This document shows, piece by piece, positions 7,140-15,934 of a stretch of 64,000 nt of DNA (its first letter is position 1; the number at the start of each line of letters is the position of its first letter). This DNA comes from Rhodohalobacter sp. SW132. Its GTDB lineage: Bacteria > Bacteroidota > Rhodothermia > Balneolales > Balneolaceae. The notes beneath the pieces were generated by a model. It searched no databases. It had not been told where the DNA came from and saw nothing but the letters and a program-made list of their open reading frames with translations. The position numbers and the translations under genes were made by a program. The stretch spans positions 1-64,000 of the forward strand of contig NZ_QUOK01000013.1 in NCBI RefSeq assembly GCF_003390325.1. Reading direction: 5' to 3'.

Positions 7140-9905
7140 TTACTGATGAATTTGAATGGATTCCAGCTCATGTACAAAGGGATGTTGTGCGCCCAGTGTT
7201 GAGTATCCAAGATTGAGTCCTCCAGCAATGGTTTCCTGAGCGCTATTGATTAAGCCAGAGTCGAGTTCTGTGCGTGCTTTCCACAGCCGGATACGCACTG
7301 CGTCGCGGTTTTCTTTGAGTTGGTCTTCAAGTACAGCAGGATGCTCCTTTGCCGAGTCCAGGATGGAGAGGGCGTGCTCAAAGCCATCCATGCGATCCAT
7401 ATCGTCGGTATTTTTGGCAGATACGGTGGCATCAGCAGCTTCCAGAAGCGCCATCGCAACGTTCGGCGCATCGAAATCAGCGGCCATTTGCCTCCCCGCT
7501 GCAAACACTTCTCGCGCCTCTTCCTCATCTCCTGCACGATAGAGGGTAACCGCATGCAACGCTGCGTAATAGACCTTTAAGTGTGTCCGTGATTCCAGGC
7601 GCCGGGCCTCTCCGAACTGTGTGGCGGCTTTTTCGTACTCACCCCGGTGCAGAGCCAACTCGCCGTGCAACCAATGAGTTTTGGCAAGCCTCTCGTCTAA
7701 TAACTGTACCGGAGTCATTACTGCAAGTGCTGCTTCACTCTCTTCGAGCTGTCCCAGATCGAAGGCATTGACCGCCCGTGAAACTTCATCGAATGACCAG
7801 ATTTCTGTACTGTCACGCTCCATTTTGATCGAGTTGTTCTCGGCAAACAGGATTTCAGCAGCCGAAAATTCACCGAAAAGTGCGCGGCGCAGTGCAGCCA
7901 TGACCAGTATCCTTTGCCTCATGCGTGTGTTCACCTGTGGATATTCGGCGATCAGTTGTTCTGTTTCGGCATATCCCAGTACGTTTTTACGCTGGCCGAC
8001 AAGAGCTGCCGCCAGCTCAAGACGCGCGGTGACGATCCTGCGATGAGTGGCCGGTACACGTTCTTCCAGAATTGTAATGGCTTGTCGTGTTGCGTTTTCG
8101 GCATCTCGAAAGTGGCCTAAAACTATAGCATTACGCGCCCTTGCAATCAGTGCGTCTGCCAGTAACATCGACTCGCCTGGTGCACGTTCGGTGGCTATCA
8201 CCAGTGTTTGCCACACTTTGTCGAGGTCCCAGCCACGGTCCCACTTCGCTGTCGCCCATTCCGTAACCAGGCGAAGATCAGCGTTGGCTGCTTGCGCGGG
8301 ATCAACCGGAGGACCGCCAAGTTCGGCATCTCCTAACCGCTCCGCGTGCTCGCTCATCATCAACTGGTTGTACAGACCAACCAGAACGCCTGCAAGGTCT
8401 TCTCGAAGCGGGTCTCCCGGTGGAAGTTCACGAAGCCGCGCGACACCATGGTCGAGAAACTCGCGTGTGGTTGCAACTGCCTCCCGGGGATCTTCCGGGT
8501 TAACGAAGAGCTCAATCAGTTGATCTTTGATGTTCGTAGCACGTTCAGCCGCAAGCCGGGTTTGATGCGCCTGCCACATTGTTACTGTCATCCCCCCGAT
8601 CAGCAAAAACACAATGGTTGCCGCTGCCGCCACCCCCAAGCGGTTTCGGCGAACAAACTTGCTTGTACGGTATCGAAGTGTAGGAGCTCGCGCTGCAACC
8701 GGTTTGCCTTTCCGATGATTTTCAAGATCTTCGGTAAGAGCCAGTGCCGACCGGTATCGATGTTCGGGCTCTTTCCTCAAGGCCATTAATACAATTTGAT
8801 CCAGATCCCCAGTAAGTTTGCGTTTGAGACTATCTGTATTACTGTCTCGTTTTTCAGCATTTGTCTGAGGATCGAATGTTTTTTCTTTTACATGATCAGG
8901 AGCAGGCAAAGACTTTCCTGACACGGCATCGCCAAGCCGAAGAGGTACCGTTTCACAAACAATGCGTTCAATTTCCAGCATGGAGGATGTTTCTAACCGA
9001 TAGGGCCGGCGGCCTGTAAGCAGCAGGTAGAGCAGCACACCCAGCGAATAGATGTCCGAAGCCGTGGTTACCGGTTCTCCGCGTATTTGTTCGGGTGCGG
9101 CAAACTCCGGGGTCACTATTTTTACACCTGTTCGTGTTTGATAATCCATTGCTCTGGCTTGATCCGGTTCCAATAGTTTTGCAATACCGAAATCAACCAG
9201 TTTTATTTTACCCTCCTCAGTTACAAGTACATTGGCCGGTTTCAGGTCTCGATGAACAATCAGCTTTTGATGGGCATGATGCACAGCTACGCACACGGTT
9301 TTAAAAAGGCGGAGCCGTTCTTCAATAGCCAGTTTATGCTTGTCGCAGTACACATCAATGGGTTCCCCTTTTATGTGCTCCATCACAAAATAAGGCCGTC
9401 CGTCAGAGTGAACACCGCCATCATAAAGCCGGGCAATATTGGGGTGTTCCAGCGAAGCGAGGATTTGTCCTTCATGCCGGAATCTACTTAACACATCTGG
9501 AGACGCCATACCGCTTCGAACAAGTTTTAAAGCAACCTGTTTTTCGTAAGGGGCATCGGTTTTTTCCGCCAGCCATACACTGCCCATACCTCCCCGGCCT
9601 ATCTGCTTGAGTAATTTGTAGGATCCGATAATCGTACCGGGTTTCTCAAAAACTTTTTCTGCAGATTGGGCCACCTCATCAATCAGGCCCGGCACAAGCG
9701 GGGCAGCAAATGTCTCAGCAGTATCGCCCAGGATCTGTTCTGCTTGATCATGCACCTGAAGAAGTTTTTCTACATGACTTATCAGATCGGTATCACTACC
9801 GCACTGTTGCTTCAAAAATGAATCTCTTTCTTCAGAAGGCACTTCCAGGACATCTTTGAAAAGAGTATCGATTTGCTGCCAGCGTTGTTGAGACAAGTCA
9901 TTCAT
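7140..9905 (-). CDS. Membrane Ser/Thr protein kinase with helical C-terminal repeats
   Basis: A 921-residue Hanks-type kinase. Residues 1-90 are a conserved N-terminal module (RWQQIDTLFKDVLEVP). The kinase domain is about 95-400: glycine loop GRGGMGSV at 103-110, Lys127, HRD 218-220 and DFG 238-240, all intact. One membrane helix spans about 424-444. The extracytoplasmic part (450-921) is made of helix pairs resembling degenerate TPRs. It should phosphorylate cytoplasmic proteins in response to something sensed outside or through protein contacts. An ECF-type sigma gene and a truncated copy of its N-terminal module lie upstream on the same strand; this pairing of sigma factor and TPR-kinase recurs in several phyla and suggests one signalling pathway. 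Confidence 0.93.
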   Translation of the reverse strand: MNDLSQQRWQQIDTLFKDVLEVPSEERDSFLKQQCGSDTDLISHVEKLLQVHDQAEQILGDTAETFAAPLVPGLIDEVAQSAEKVFEKPGTIIGSYKLLKQIGRGGMGSVWLAEKTDAPYEKQVALKLVRSGMASPDVLSRFRHEGQILASLEHPNIARLYDGGVHSDGRPYFVMEHIKGEPIDVYCDKHKLAIEERLRLFKTVCVAVHHAHQKLIVHRDLKPANVLVTEEGKIKLVDFGIAKLLEPDQARAMDYQTRTGVKIVTPEFAAPEQIRGEPVTTASDIYSLGVLLYLLLTGRRPYRLETSSMLEIERIVCETVPLRLGDAVSGKSLPAPDHVKEKTFDPQTNAEKRDSNTDSLKRKLTGDLDQIVLMALRKEPEHRYRSALALTEDLENHRKGKPVAARAPTLRYRTSKFVRRNRLGVAAAATIVFLLIGGMTVTMWQAHQTRLAAERATNIKDQLIELFVNPEDPREAVATTREFLDHGVARLRELPPGDPLREDLAGVLVGLYNQLMMSEHAERLGDAELGGPPVDPAQAANADLRLVTEWATAKWDRGWDLDKVWQTLVIATERAPGESMLLADALIARARNAIVLGHFRDAENATRQAITILEERVPATHRRIVTARLELAAALVGQRKNVLGYAETEQLIAEYPQVNTRMRQRILVMAALRRALFGEFSAAEILFAENNSIKMERDSTEIWSFDEVSRAVNAFDLGQLEESEAALAVMTPVQLLDERLAKTHWLHGELALHRGEYEKAATQFGEARRLESRTHLKVYYAALHAVTLYRAGDEEEAREVFAAGRQMAADFDAPNVAMALLEAADATVSAKNTDDMDRMDGFEHALSILDSAKEHPAVLEDQLKENRDAVRIRLWKARTELDSGLINSAQETIAGGLNLGYSTLGAQHPFVHELESIQIHQ

Positions 9906-10123
9906 TGTGATACCGGTTAGCCCGGATATTTCACCGGAAAAAACCCTGTTATTTTTCCCAACCCTTAAATATAAATCTAAACTTTTATCTTACAATTGGT
10001 TACTTAACTTTCAACAAAATCAGTGTGAAATATTCGGGTTAGGTTTATCATACAATGATTATAATATATTTACTTGAAAAACGGGAACTGGAAGGGGGAA
10101 AGATATCAGCTTCAAATGTATCT

Positions 10124-10399
10124 TCACTCACTGCCTATCCGGCCGGAAGAGGGTGGTTCGTCTTCAATTTGTTCCTTTAACTCCATTAAAAGCGGGGCGG
10201 CAAAGGTACCGGCAGACTCGCCGATGATTCCCCCGGCTTCTTCATGCAGTTGGAGCAGCTGTTTCACATGGTTGCAGAGCTCAGTATCGGCCCCGCAAGC
10301 CTCCAGAACAAATGAGGTTCGATATTCCGGAGGCTGTTCAAGAGCCTGTCCGAACAGCGTGTCAATTTGCTGCCAGCGATAATGGGTGAGATTTTTCAT
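10124..10399 (-). pseudogene. Truncated kinase N-terminal module
   Basis: A 91-residue frame closely similar to residues 1-85 of the full kinase downstream (RWQQIDTLFGQALEQPPEYR against RWQQIDTLFKDVLEVPSEER; later TFAAPL in both). It ends GRIGSE-stop, exactly where kinases of this type read GxIGSYKLL, the first strand of the kinase domain. The catalytic and membrane parts are missing, and the downstream 200 bp show no further homology. It is either the stump of a deleted second kinase or a stand-alone domain. The start Met and N-terminal reading frame are intact, so expression is possible. Confidence 0.75.
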
Positions 10400-10431
10400 G
10401 CCAGTTCGAGCTAGAGCCTGGATGAATTAAA

Positions 10432-10742
10432 ATTTTGTGGTTCTACATGAATTCTTGTGGGTGAAATGTATTCAGCTTTAAAAAAAATGCTTCAACAATG
10501 TTGGAAAGAAATTGAGAATCTTAAACTATTTGGAATCGTTTTTACCACGAGGACACTAAGACTCGAAGTACCACGAAGTGTATAATTATCAGGGTATTAA
10601 CCTTCGTGTTTTCGTGCCTTCGTGGCCGGAACACTTGGTGATTTGTTGCCCTTAATTCTGTCATTATCCTACAGATTTTTTCATAAAGATTGAAATGCTA
10701 AGATTTTCGTTACCCACAAGAATTCCTGTAGAACCAATTTTT
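10432..10742. repeat. Inverted-repeat-bounded intergenic element
   Basis: Outer arms GTTCTACATGAATTCTTGTG plus GGT (10440-10462) and ACCCACAAGAATTCCTGTAG plus AAC (10712-10734) are inverted repeats with one mismatch over 23 bp. They enclose about 250 bp without a gene. Inside lies a CACGAAG-type repeat. The layout resembles a small non-autonomous element (MITE-like), or nested repeats. A target-site duplication was not evident. Confidence 0.6.
10544..10626. repeat. CACGAAG-type dispersed repeat, copy A
   Basis: Left arm ACCACGAGGACACTAAGACT then CGAAG, right arm CCTTCGTGTTTTCGTGCCTT then CGTGG; the arms are roughly inverted and could fold into a hairpin. The same words recur at 17208-17300 and 18308-18470. 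Repeats of this wording are common between genes in many environmental bacterial genomes. Confidence 0.8.
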
Positions 10743-10835
10743 GTTTACCGTACAGAGTGGTTTGTTGAAACCCTCTGTTAATTGTATCGTAATCGAGGCA
10801 GCAAACCGGCCTTTTTTTTCAGGCACTGCCACGGT

Positions 10836-11402
10836 TCACTTCTCTTGCTGCATCGCCGAATAGATCCACGTTCGGGCCCGTTGCCAGTCGCGCCGTAAAG
10901 ACCGCTCCGAACGATCCATGATCCCGGCAATTTCCTTATAGGTTAAACCTCCAAAAAATTTAAGCTCCACAAGTTGTTCCAGTTGTTTGTTATGGGAAGA
11001 GAGCTGACTCAAGGCTTCGTCCAGGGCTTCCAGTTCAGCAGATCGCTCCTCAATAGCCAGTTGGACTGCATCTAAAGACACCTTCTGTTTATCCCCTCCC
11101 CTTTTTTTGGCAGAACATCTTCGTGCATAATCCACAAGAATATAGCGCATGGCCCGGGATGTTAAGGCATAAAAATGGTTCCGGTCCTGCCAGTCGATTT
11201 GTGAGTTCCCTACAAGTCGTTCATAAGCTTCATGAACAAGAGCAGTTGTATTCAGGGTTTCTCCCCGTGGTTGATGGAATAATTGGCGGTGGGCTATGGA
11301 TCGCAATTCATCATACAACTGGCTGTAGACAAGATTGAATGCTTCGGAATCACCTTTTCGGGCGTCTGAAAGATATTTTGTGATCTCGACAGATCTGTCC
11401 AT
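10836..11402 (-). CDS. ECF-type RNA polymerase sigma factor
   Basis: A 188-residue sigma-70 family protein of the ECF-like group often found beside Ser/Thr kinases. Region 2 is recognisable around residues 25-90 (TTALVHEAYERLVG, HFYALTSRAMRYILVDYARR). The basic linker KKRGGDKQ follows, and region 4 with its HTH is at about 125-185 (KFFGGLTYKEIAGIMDRSER, then SLRRDWQRARTWI). It would direct RNA polymerase to a small regulon. No anti-sigma gene is adjacent; the kinase downstream on the same strand is the likely regulator. It is divergent from the lipoprotein gene that starts 115 bp away, which could be a target. Confidence 0.93.
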   Translation of the reverse strand: MDRSVEITKYLSDARKGDSEAFNLVYSQLYDELRSIAHRQLFHQPRGETLNTTALVHEAYERLVGNSQIDWQDRNHFYALTSRAMRYILVDYARRCSAKKRGGDKQKVSLDAVQLAIEERSAELEALDEALSQLSSHNKQLEQLVELKFFGGLTYKEIAGIMDRSERSLRRDWQRARTWIYSAMQQEK

Positions 11403-11517
11403 GATGAAAATTCAGTGTCAAAAAAAATAAAATCTGGCCGGTTTACTGCCTCGTTTACGATTTCAAGAGTAGAAGGCACCTATCATTCAACAAAAGCACA
11501 ATCAAAACCATTAAGCT

Positions 11518-12108
11518 ATGGAATCAATAATAAATAAGCCATTTTTCATCGTACTATGCATTTTTGTTTTGATGTTAACCGGAACTGCATGCGAAAATTC
11601 CACCAGTATTCATTCAAATACTGTTGAACCTGATAATGTTGAAAGACTTGAACCGGGAGTAACAGCTAATCATTTCAATTCACAGCCGGAACCGTCTGCT
11701 CATATTTTTTCGATAGAAATACTTGAATTAAGAGAGGGAAGCTGGGAGGGCACCTATATGAATGATGAACATAATGGGCGGATAACCATTGAAACCCATT
11801 CTTCTGTGATAAGAGGAAAGACCCTTCATCAAGTACAAACCTGGACTTTGCACCCACCCGATCCAGTTCACCCGCCTGATCCGATCCAGCCAATTCAAAT
11901 AATGATGAATGGGCATCTCAATGTGGCAAACAGCAGAATGATTATGAACGGGAAATCCGCAGAAGATGAGTGGATGATGCCACGCGGAACCAATGCACAC
12001 CTTCGTGCGATGATTTCTGAATCAACTGATGGATTAATGATAGCTGGCGGTGAACTGATGTTTAACCCTCAGCCCGAACCGCCTGCACGGAGTTCAAGTG
12101 ATATCTGA
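11518..12108 (+). CDS. Lipoprotein with paired QPEP motifs
   Basis: A 196-residue lipoprotein: N-terminal hydrophobic helix and lipobox LTGTAC with Cys25. It carries FNSQPEPSA at 53-61 and FNPQPEPPA at 182-190, just before the C-terminus, so the body of the protein is framed by two copies of the same motif. A Pro-rich PPDPVHPPDP segment sits at 113-122. The central part looks beta-rich (SWEGTYMNDEHNGRITIETH). The NPQPEPP motif recurs in uncharacterised secreted proteins, but I know of no assigned function. It lies divergent from the ECF sigma gene and may be controlled by it. Confidence 0.8.
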   Translation: MESIINKPFFIVLCIFVLMLTGTACENSTSIHSNTVEPDNVERLEPGVTANHFNSQPEPSAHIFSIEILELREGSWEGTYMNDEHNGRITIETHSSVIRGKTLHQVQTWTLHPPDPVHPPDPIQPIQIMMNGHLNVANSRMIMNGKSAEDEWMMPRGTNAHLRAMISESTDGLMIAGGELMFNPQPEPPARSSSDI

Positions 12109-12182
12109 AGACGCACTGAAAAATTCAATTTGGTCAGTAGAACTCCGACAAAGTTAAACCATCAATTAAAAACAGAAATCTC

Positions 12183-13196
12183 ATGAAAATAATCGCAGCC
12201 TGTCTTTTACTATGTATGACTGTGCAATCACTACATGCACAGGAGCGACTGCCCATTATCGATATGCACCTGCACGCCATGGCAGCCGATGCCCAGGGAC
12301 CGCCGCCGCTGGCGATGTGCACTCCGATGGAGTTTCCGGCCTGGGATCAGAACCAGCCCTATGGAGAGGCGTTCATTTCCATGCAAAAATCGCCTCAATG
12401 CCCCGACCCGGTCTGGTCACCTGAAACGGACGAAGAGATTATGAATCAGACCCTTGAAGTGATGGAGCGACTGAATATTGTAGGTGTGCTGAGCGGGACC
12501 GAGCCGGATCGTATTGCAACCTGGATGGCGGAAGCACCTGACCGCTTCATTCCCGGTTTCGTTTTAGAGTTTAACGAAACGGGCGCCGTTTTCCCTGCAG
12601 ATTCCCTGCGCAGCCTTCATTCGGAAGGCCGGCTTTCCGTGCTTGGGGAAGTTATAAACCAATATGCAGGGATCACCCCGGACGATGAGCGGATGGAACC
12701 CTACTGGGCGCTTGCCGAAGAGCTGGACATACCCGTTGGTATTCACGTTGGTACGGGCCCGCCGGGAGTCATCTATCTGGGAGCCGAAGGTTACCGCGCC
12801 CGGTACCACAGCCCGCTCATGATGGAAGAGGTTCTGGTACGGCATCCCAACCTCCGCGTCTATCTTGCGCATGCAGGCTACCCGATGCTTGATGATCTGC
12901 TTGCCGTGCTTTACGCACATCCACAGGTACATGTGGACATTGGCATTATCGTCTATTCACAACCGCGGGCAGCCTTCTACCGCTATCTTCGCGGAATTGT
13001 GGAAGCCGGTTTTGGAAGCCGGGTCATGTTCGGATCGGATCAGATGGTATGGCCTGGGGTGATCGAACGGGCTGTTGAAGTAATCATGGAGGCACCCTTT
13101 CTCAGTGAAGAGCAGAAGCGCGATATCTTCTACAACAACGCAGCGCGGTTTCTGCGGCTGAGTGAGGAGGAAATTGCGCGGCATCATGGGATGTGA
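12183..13196 (+). CDS. Secreted amidohydrolase (Amidohydro_2 type), paralogue 1
   Basis: A 337-residue TIM-barrel metal hydrolase with a signal peptide (cleavage near SLHA-QE, residue 19). Metal ligands expected for the family are present: HxH at His29/His31 (IDMHLHA), His188 (GIHVG), His230 (LAHAG) and Asp286 (FGSDQM). Family members hydrolyse or decarboxylate small cyclic or aromatic acids; the substrate here is unknown. The next gene is a tandem paralogue with nearly the same signal peptide and the same C-terminal block (NNAARFLRLS.EEIARHHG). Export places it in the periplasm or outside. A run of related genes follows on the same strand, suggesting one operon. Confidence 0.88.
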   Translation: MKIIAACLLLCMTVQSLHAQERLPIIDMHLHAMAADAQGPPPLAMCTPMEFPAWDQNQPYGEAFISMQKSPQCPDPVWSPETDEEIMNQTLEVMERLNIVGVLSGTEPDRIATWMAEAPDRFIPGFVLEFNETGAVFPADSLRSLHSEGRLSVLGEVINQYAGITPDDERMEPYWALAEELDIPVGIHVGTGPPGVIYLGAEGYRARYHSPLMMEEVLVRHPNLRVYLAHAGYPMLDDLLAVLYAHPQVHVDIGIIVYSQPRAAFYRYLRGIVEAGFGSRVMFGSDQMVWPGVIERAVEVIMEAPFLSEEQKRDIFYNNAARFLRLSEEEIARHHGM

Positions 13197-13244
13197 AAAA
13201 GTGAATATTTAACAAACGTATACCACCAACAATAAATCGAAACC

Positions 13245-14183
13245 ATGAAGATAATCACAGCCTCACTTTTACTTTTAATGACTGTGCAAAATTTAAATGC
13301 ACAGGATCGCCAGCCTGTCATCGATGTTCACCTTCACGCCTATATCGGACTGCCACCCGGTGAGAGTGCCGGCTGGACCGGCGAACCCGAAGCCCGTGCA
13401 CTTGTCGGAGCAGCGGATGCGGATGAGCATTTTCGGTCCACAATCACCGAGATGGACAAATATAACATTGTACTTGGTATTGTGAGCGGACCGGAAGAGG
13501 CTGTTAGAGACTGGCATGAAAAAGCTCCGGAACGCTTTATAGGCGGGGCTTTTCTGGGCAATGACGGCTTACCCGAACACAGTCCGGATGAGCTAAAAAA
13601 TCTTGTAGATGAAGGCGTGATGGGTGTACTGGGAGAACTCGGTCTTCAGTACCACGGAATCGCTCCAAATGACCCCCGGCTTGATGACTATTACTCAACT
13701 GCCGAAAGTTTGGGGATCCCGGTAGCTCTGCACACCGGCCTGGGGCCACCCGGCGGGCCGCACTCGTTTGCACCTGAATTTCGCACAACCCTCGGCCGCC
13801 CATCACTTTTTGAGCCGGTTCTGGTTCGTCACCCGAACCTGAAAGCATATCTCATGCATTCCGGCTGGCCCTATATCAACGAAACTATCGCGATGATGTA
13901 TATCTACCCGGACCTCTATGCCGATATTGGTGTGCTGGCCTGGGCGCTGCCGAGAGAAGCATTTTATGATGCACTACAAACCCTGATAAATGCCGGATTC
14001 AGTGAGAGGCTGCTGTTTGGAACCGATCAGATGCTTTGGCCCGGAGCGATAGGGCTGGCCATAGAAACGGTGGAGAACGTTCCCTTTCTGACCGATCAGC
14101 AGAAGCGTGACATCCTATACAACAACGCAGCACGGTTTCTGCGGCTCAGTGACGAGGAGATTGCCCGGCATCATGGAGACTAA
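13245..14183 (+). CDS. Secreted amidohydrolase (Amidohydro_2 type), paralogue 2
   Basis: A 312-residue paralogue of the preceding gene, 48 bp downstream. Signal peptide MKIITASLLLLMTVQNLNA, then the HxH motif His29/His31 (IDVHLHA), His163 (ALHTG), His205 (LMHSG) and Asp261 (FGTDQM). The metal site is therefore complete. It lacks a segment of roughly 40 residues with two Cys and several Pro that paralogue 1 carries after the HxH motif (about residues 35-75), so the active-site entrance probably differs. Tandem duplication with divergence suggests two related substrates. Substrate unknown. Confidence 0.88.
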   Translation: MKIITASLLLLMTVQNLNAQDRQPVIDVHLHAYIGLPPGESAGWTGEPEARALVGAADADEHFRSTITEMDKYNIVLGIVSGPEEAVRDWHEKAPERFIGGAFLGNDGLPEHSPDELKNLVDEGVMGVLGELGLQYHGIAPNDPRLDDYYSTAESLGIPVALHTGLGPPGGPHSFAPEFRTTLGRPSLFEPVLVRHPNLKAYLMHSGWPYINETIAMMYIYPDLYADIGVLAWALPREAFYDALQTLINAGFSERLLFGTDQMLWPGAIGLAIETVENVPFLTDQQKRDILYNNAARFLRLSDEEIARHHGD

Positions 14184-14216
14184 ATGTTATATATCAACAA
14201 CTAAAAGGATAGCGCT

Positions 14217-14825
14217 ATGAAAACCTTATTCGTATTGATTCTATTCGTTTCCCTGAATGTGGATCTTCGGGCACATGCCGACACAACATCAGCGACAACT
14301 CAAACCGAGATCAACAAGGAGATTGTCAATGGGTTTTACCAGGACCTGTGGTTTACAAACAATACCGATAACTATGCCGAATATGTGGCGGAAGAGTACG
14401 TGGTCCACGACATTGGTGATCGGAAAAATTCGATTGAACCGGCCGTAGAACAGAAGAACATTGCCGATTTCTTCTGGAAACACACTACGAACAGGAGAAT
14501 CAGCGTCGATTTCCAAATCGCTGACGGCGACCTGGTCGCAACCCGATATAACGTGGCCTGGGAACCAAATACGCTACTGGGCAGACTCATGGCCGGAAAA
14601 GGTGATATGCCGATTATCAATGTCATGAGAATTGAAGACGGAAAGATCGTGGAATTCTGGAATCACCGGCACGATATTGATTCCCGAATGTCAAGGCTGC
14701 CGCTCATATTGCGGGGATTTGCGTTTGGGTTGCTCATTGCACTGATCCCCACATTCATTGCATTCAGGCAAAGACGGACAGTAAAGAACCTGAGAGCAAA
14801 ATTGGAGATGGAGCATGAAATCTAA
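14217..14825 (+). CDS. SnoaL-like (NTF2 fold) protein with C-terminal membrane helix
   Basis: A 202-residue protein. N-terminal signal sequence (1-21), then a SnoaL/NTF2-like cone domain at about 30-155 (VNGFYQDLWFTNNTDNYAEY, later VMRIEDGKIVEFWNHRHDID). A hydrophobic helix (about 160-182) is followed by a basic tail. SnoaL-fold proteins bind or convert small hydrophobic molecules; the final EFWNHRD-type strand is typical. The topology suggests a periplasmic domain anchored at the C-terminus. It sits 33 bp after the amidohydrolase pair and overlaps the next frame by 11 nt, so it belongs to the same transcript. Confidence 0.78.
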   Translation: MKTLFVLILFVSLNVDLRAHADTTSATTQTEINKEIVNGFYQDLWFTNNTDNYAEYVAEEYVVHDIGDRKNSIEPAVEQKNIADFFWKHTTNRRISVDFQIADGDLVATRYNVAWEPNTLLGRLMAGKGDMPIINVMRIEDGKIVEFWNHRHDIDSRMSRLPLILRGFAFGLLIALIPTFIAFRQRRTVKNLRAKLEMEHEI

Positions 14826-15096
14826 TCACATTGATTCTTTAATCTTAATGAAAACACATGGAATTGCACGCTATGGCGCTTTTACTGGGTCCGCAGCCCT
14901 GATCCTTGCCCTTCTGCTCCCGGTGACCGTTTTCGCACCGGATCGAGAAACTAAAATCGAGATGCATAACACACAGACAGCCGATGTGCAGGGATCGTCG
15001 CAGCTTGCTATTCATGATGTAACGGTTGTGGATGTAGAAGACGGTTCGCTTGATCCGTCTCAGACGATTCTTATCAGGGTCGTTGATGTGCATTGA
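14815..15096 (+). pseudogene. N-terminal fragment of an amidohydrolase
   Basis: A 93-residue frame with a signal-like helix (about 18-42) followed by LAIHDVTVVDVEDGSLDPSQTILIR. That segment is the first beta-sandwich hairpin of imidazolonepropionase-like amidohydrolases, which normally continues DGRI and then a 350-residue barrel. Here it runs VVDVH and stops. No catalytic part remains. The gene probably lost its 3' portion by deletion; the next gene begins 30 bp later. An intact member of this subfamily lies two genes downstream. Confidence 0.65.
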
Positions 15097-15125
15097 TTTC
15101 AACAAAAAAATCAGGGATTTACAGT

Positions 15126-15929
15126 ATGCCACAAGCCAAAACAATTACAGCGCACTCAAAGATCATCACTAGATCGGGAACTACTTCATGGATCTATCTT
15201 GGCCTTACGCTCAGTATGTGCATAACCGCGTTTTGGGGGTTTGCCTACACCTATTTCATACCGTTGTTTGGAGGCGTATACCCGGATGTCTCACCGACAC
15301 TACACATCCATGGCTGGAGCTTCTTTCTCTGGTTTCTGCTCGTGCCTCTCCAGGCCTTGTTAATAGCGAAGGGCCGGCGACGCACACATATCATGCTTGG
15401 TGGCGCGAGCCTGGCACTGGCCGCTGTTATGGTATTCACCGGCGTTCTGGTTGCTTCGGTTCGCATCCTGCATGGAATCACAGCCGCAAACCCTAACGAA
15501 TTTACCACGTTCTGGATGGCGTTCGGACAGCTCATCATGTATAACATGGTGTTATTCGTCCTGTTCTATGGGGCTGCAATCAGATGGCGCAGGAAACCAA
15601 GTCGGCACAAACGGTTAATGATTCTGGCCACCGCCAGTGTGCTGCCGGCTGCAATCTTCCGGATCATAGTTGGTCTCGGTGACTTCTACTGGCTCGCAAC
15701 GCCCGGATGGGTCATGCCGGCCGCGTTCTTTCTGCCCGGGCTTTTCGTCATAGTCGGGATGGTACATGACAAAGTTGTAAAGGGGTACATTCACCGTGCT
15801 TATCTGATTGGACTACCGATCCTGTTGGGCTTACACGGGTTTGGCCTCGTCACTGCCGGCACCCCTGTTGGCGATCTTGTATCGAGAATCATGGCTCTTT
15901 TTGCACGGGTGTTCGGGGAACTTTATTAA
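15126..15929 (+). CDS. Seven-helix membrane protein of unknown function
   Basis: About 267 residues from the Met at 15126 (MPQAKTITAH), preferred over an in-frame start at 15093 that overlaps the preceding fragment. About seven hydrophobic helices. Conserved-looking His residues lie near the second and third helices (LHIHGWSFFLWF, RRTHIMLG) and near the C-terminus (GYIHRAYLIG), which would suit heme or metal binding at a membrane face. No family name is assigned with confidence. Its place inside the amidohydrolase cluster suggests a shared pathway, for example uptake or redox handling of the substrate, but that is only context. Confidence 0.7.
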   Translation: MPQAKTITAHSKIITRSGTTSWIYLGLTLSMCITAFWGFAYTYFIPLFGGVYPDVSPTLHIHGWSFFLWFLLVPLQALLIAKGRRRTHIMLGGASLALAAVMVFTGVLVASVRILHGITAANPNEFTTFWMAFGQLIMYNMVLFVLFYGAAIRWRRKPSRHKRLMILATASVLPAAIFRIIVGLGDFYWLATPGWVMPAAFFLPGLFVIVGMVHDKVVKGYIHRAYLIGLPILLGLHGFGLVTAGTPVGDLVSRIMALFARVFGELY

Positions 15930-15934
15930 ATATC

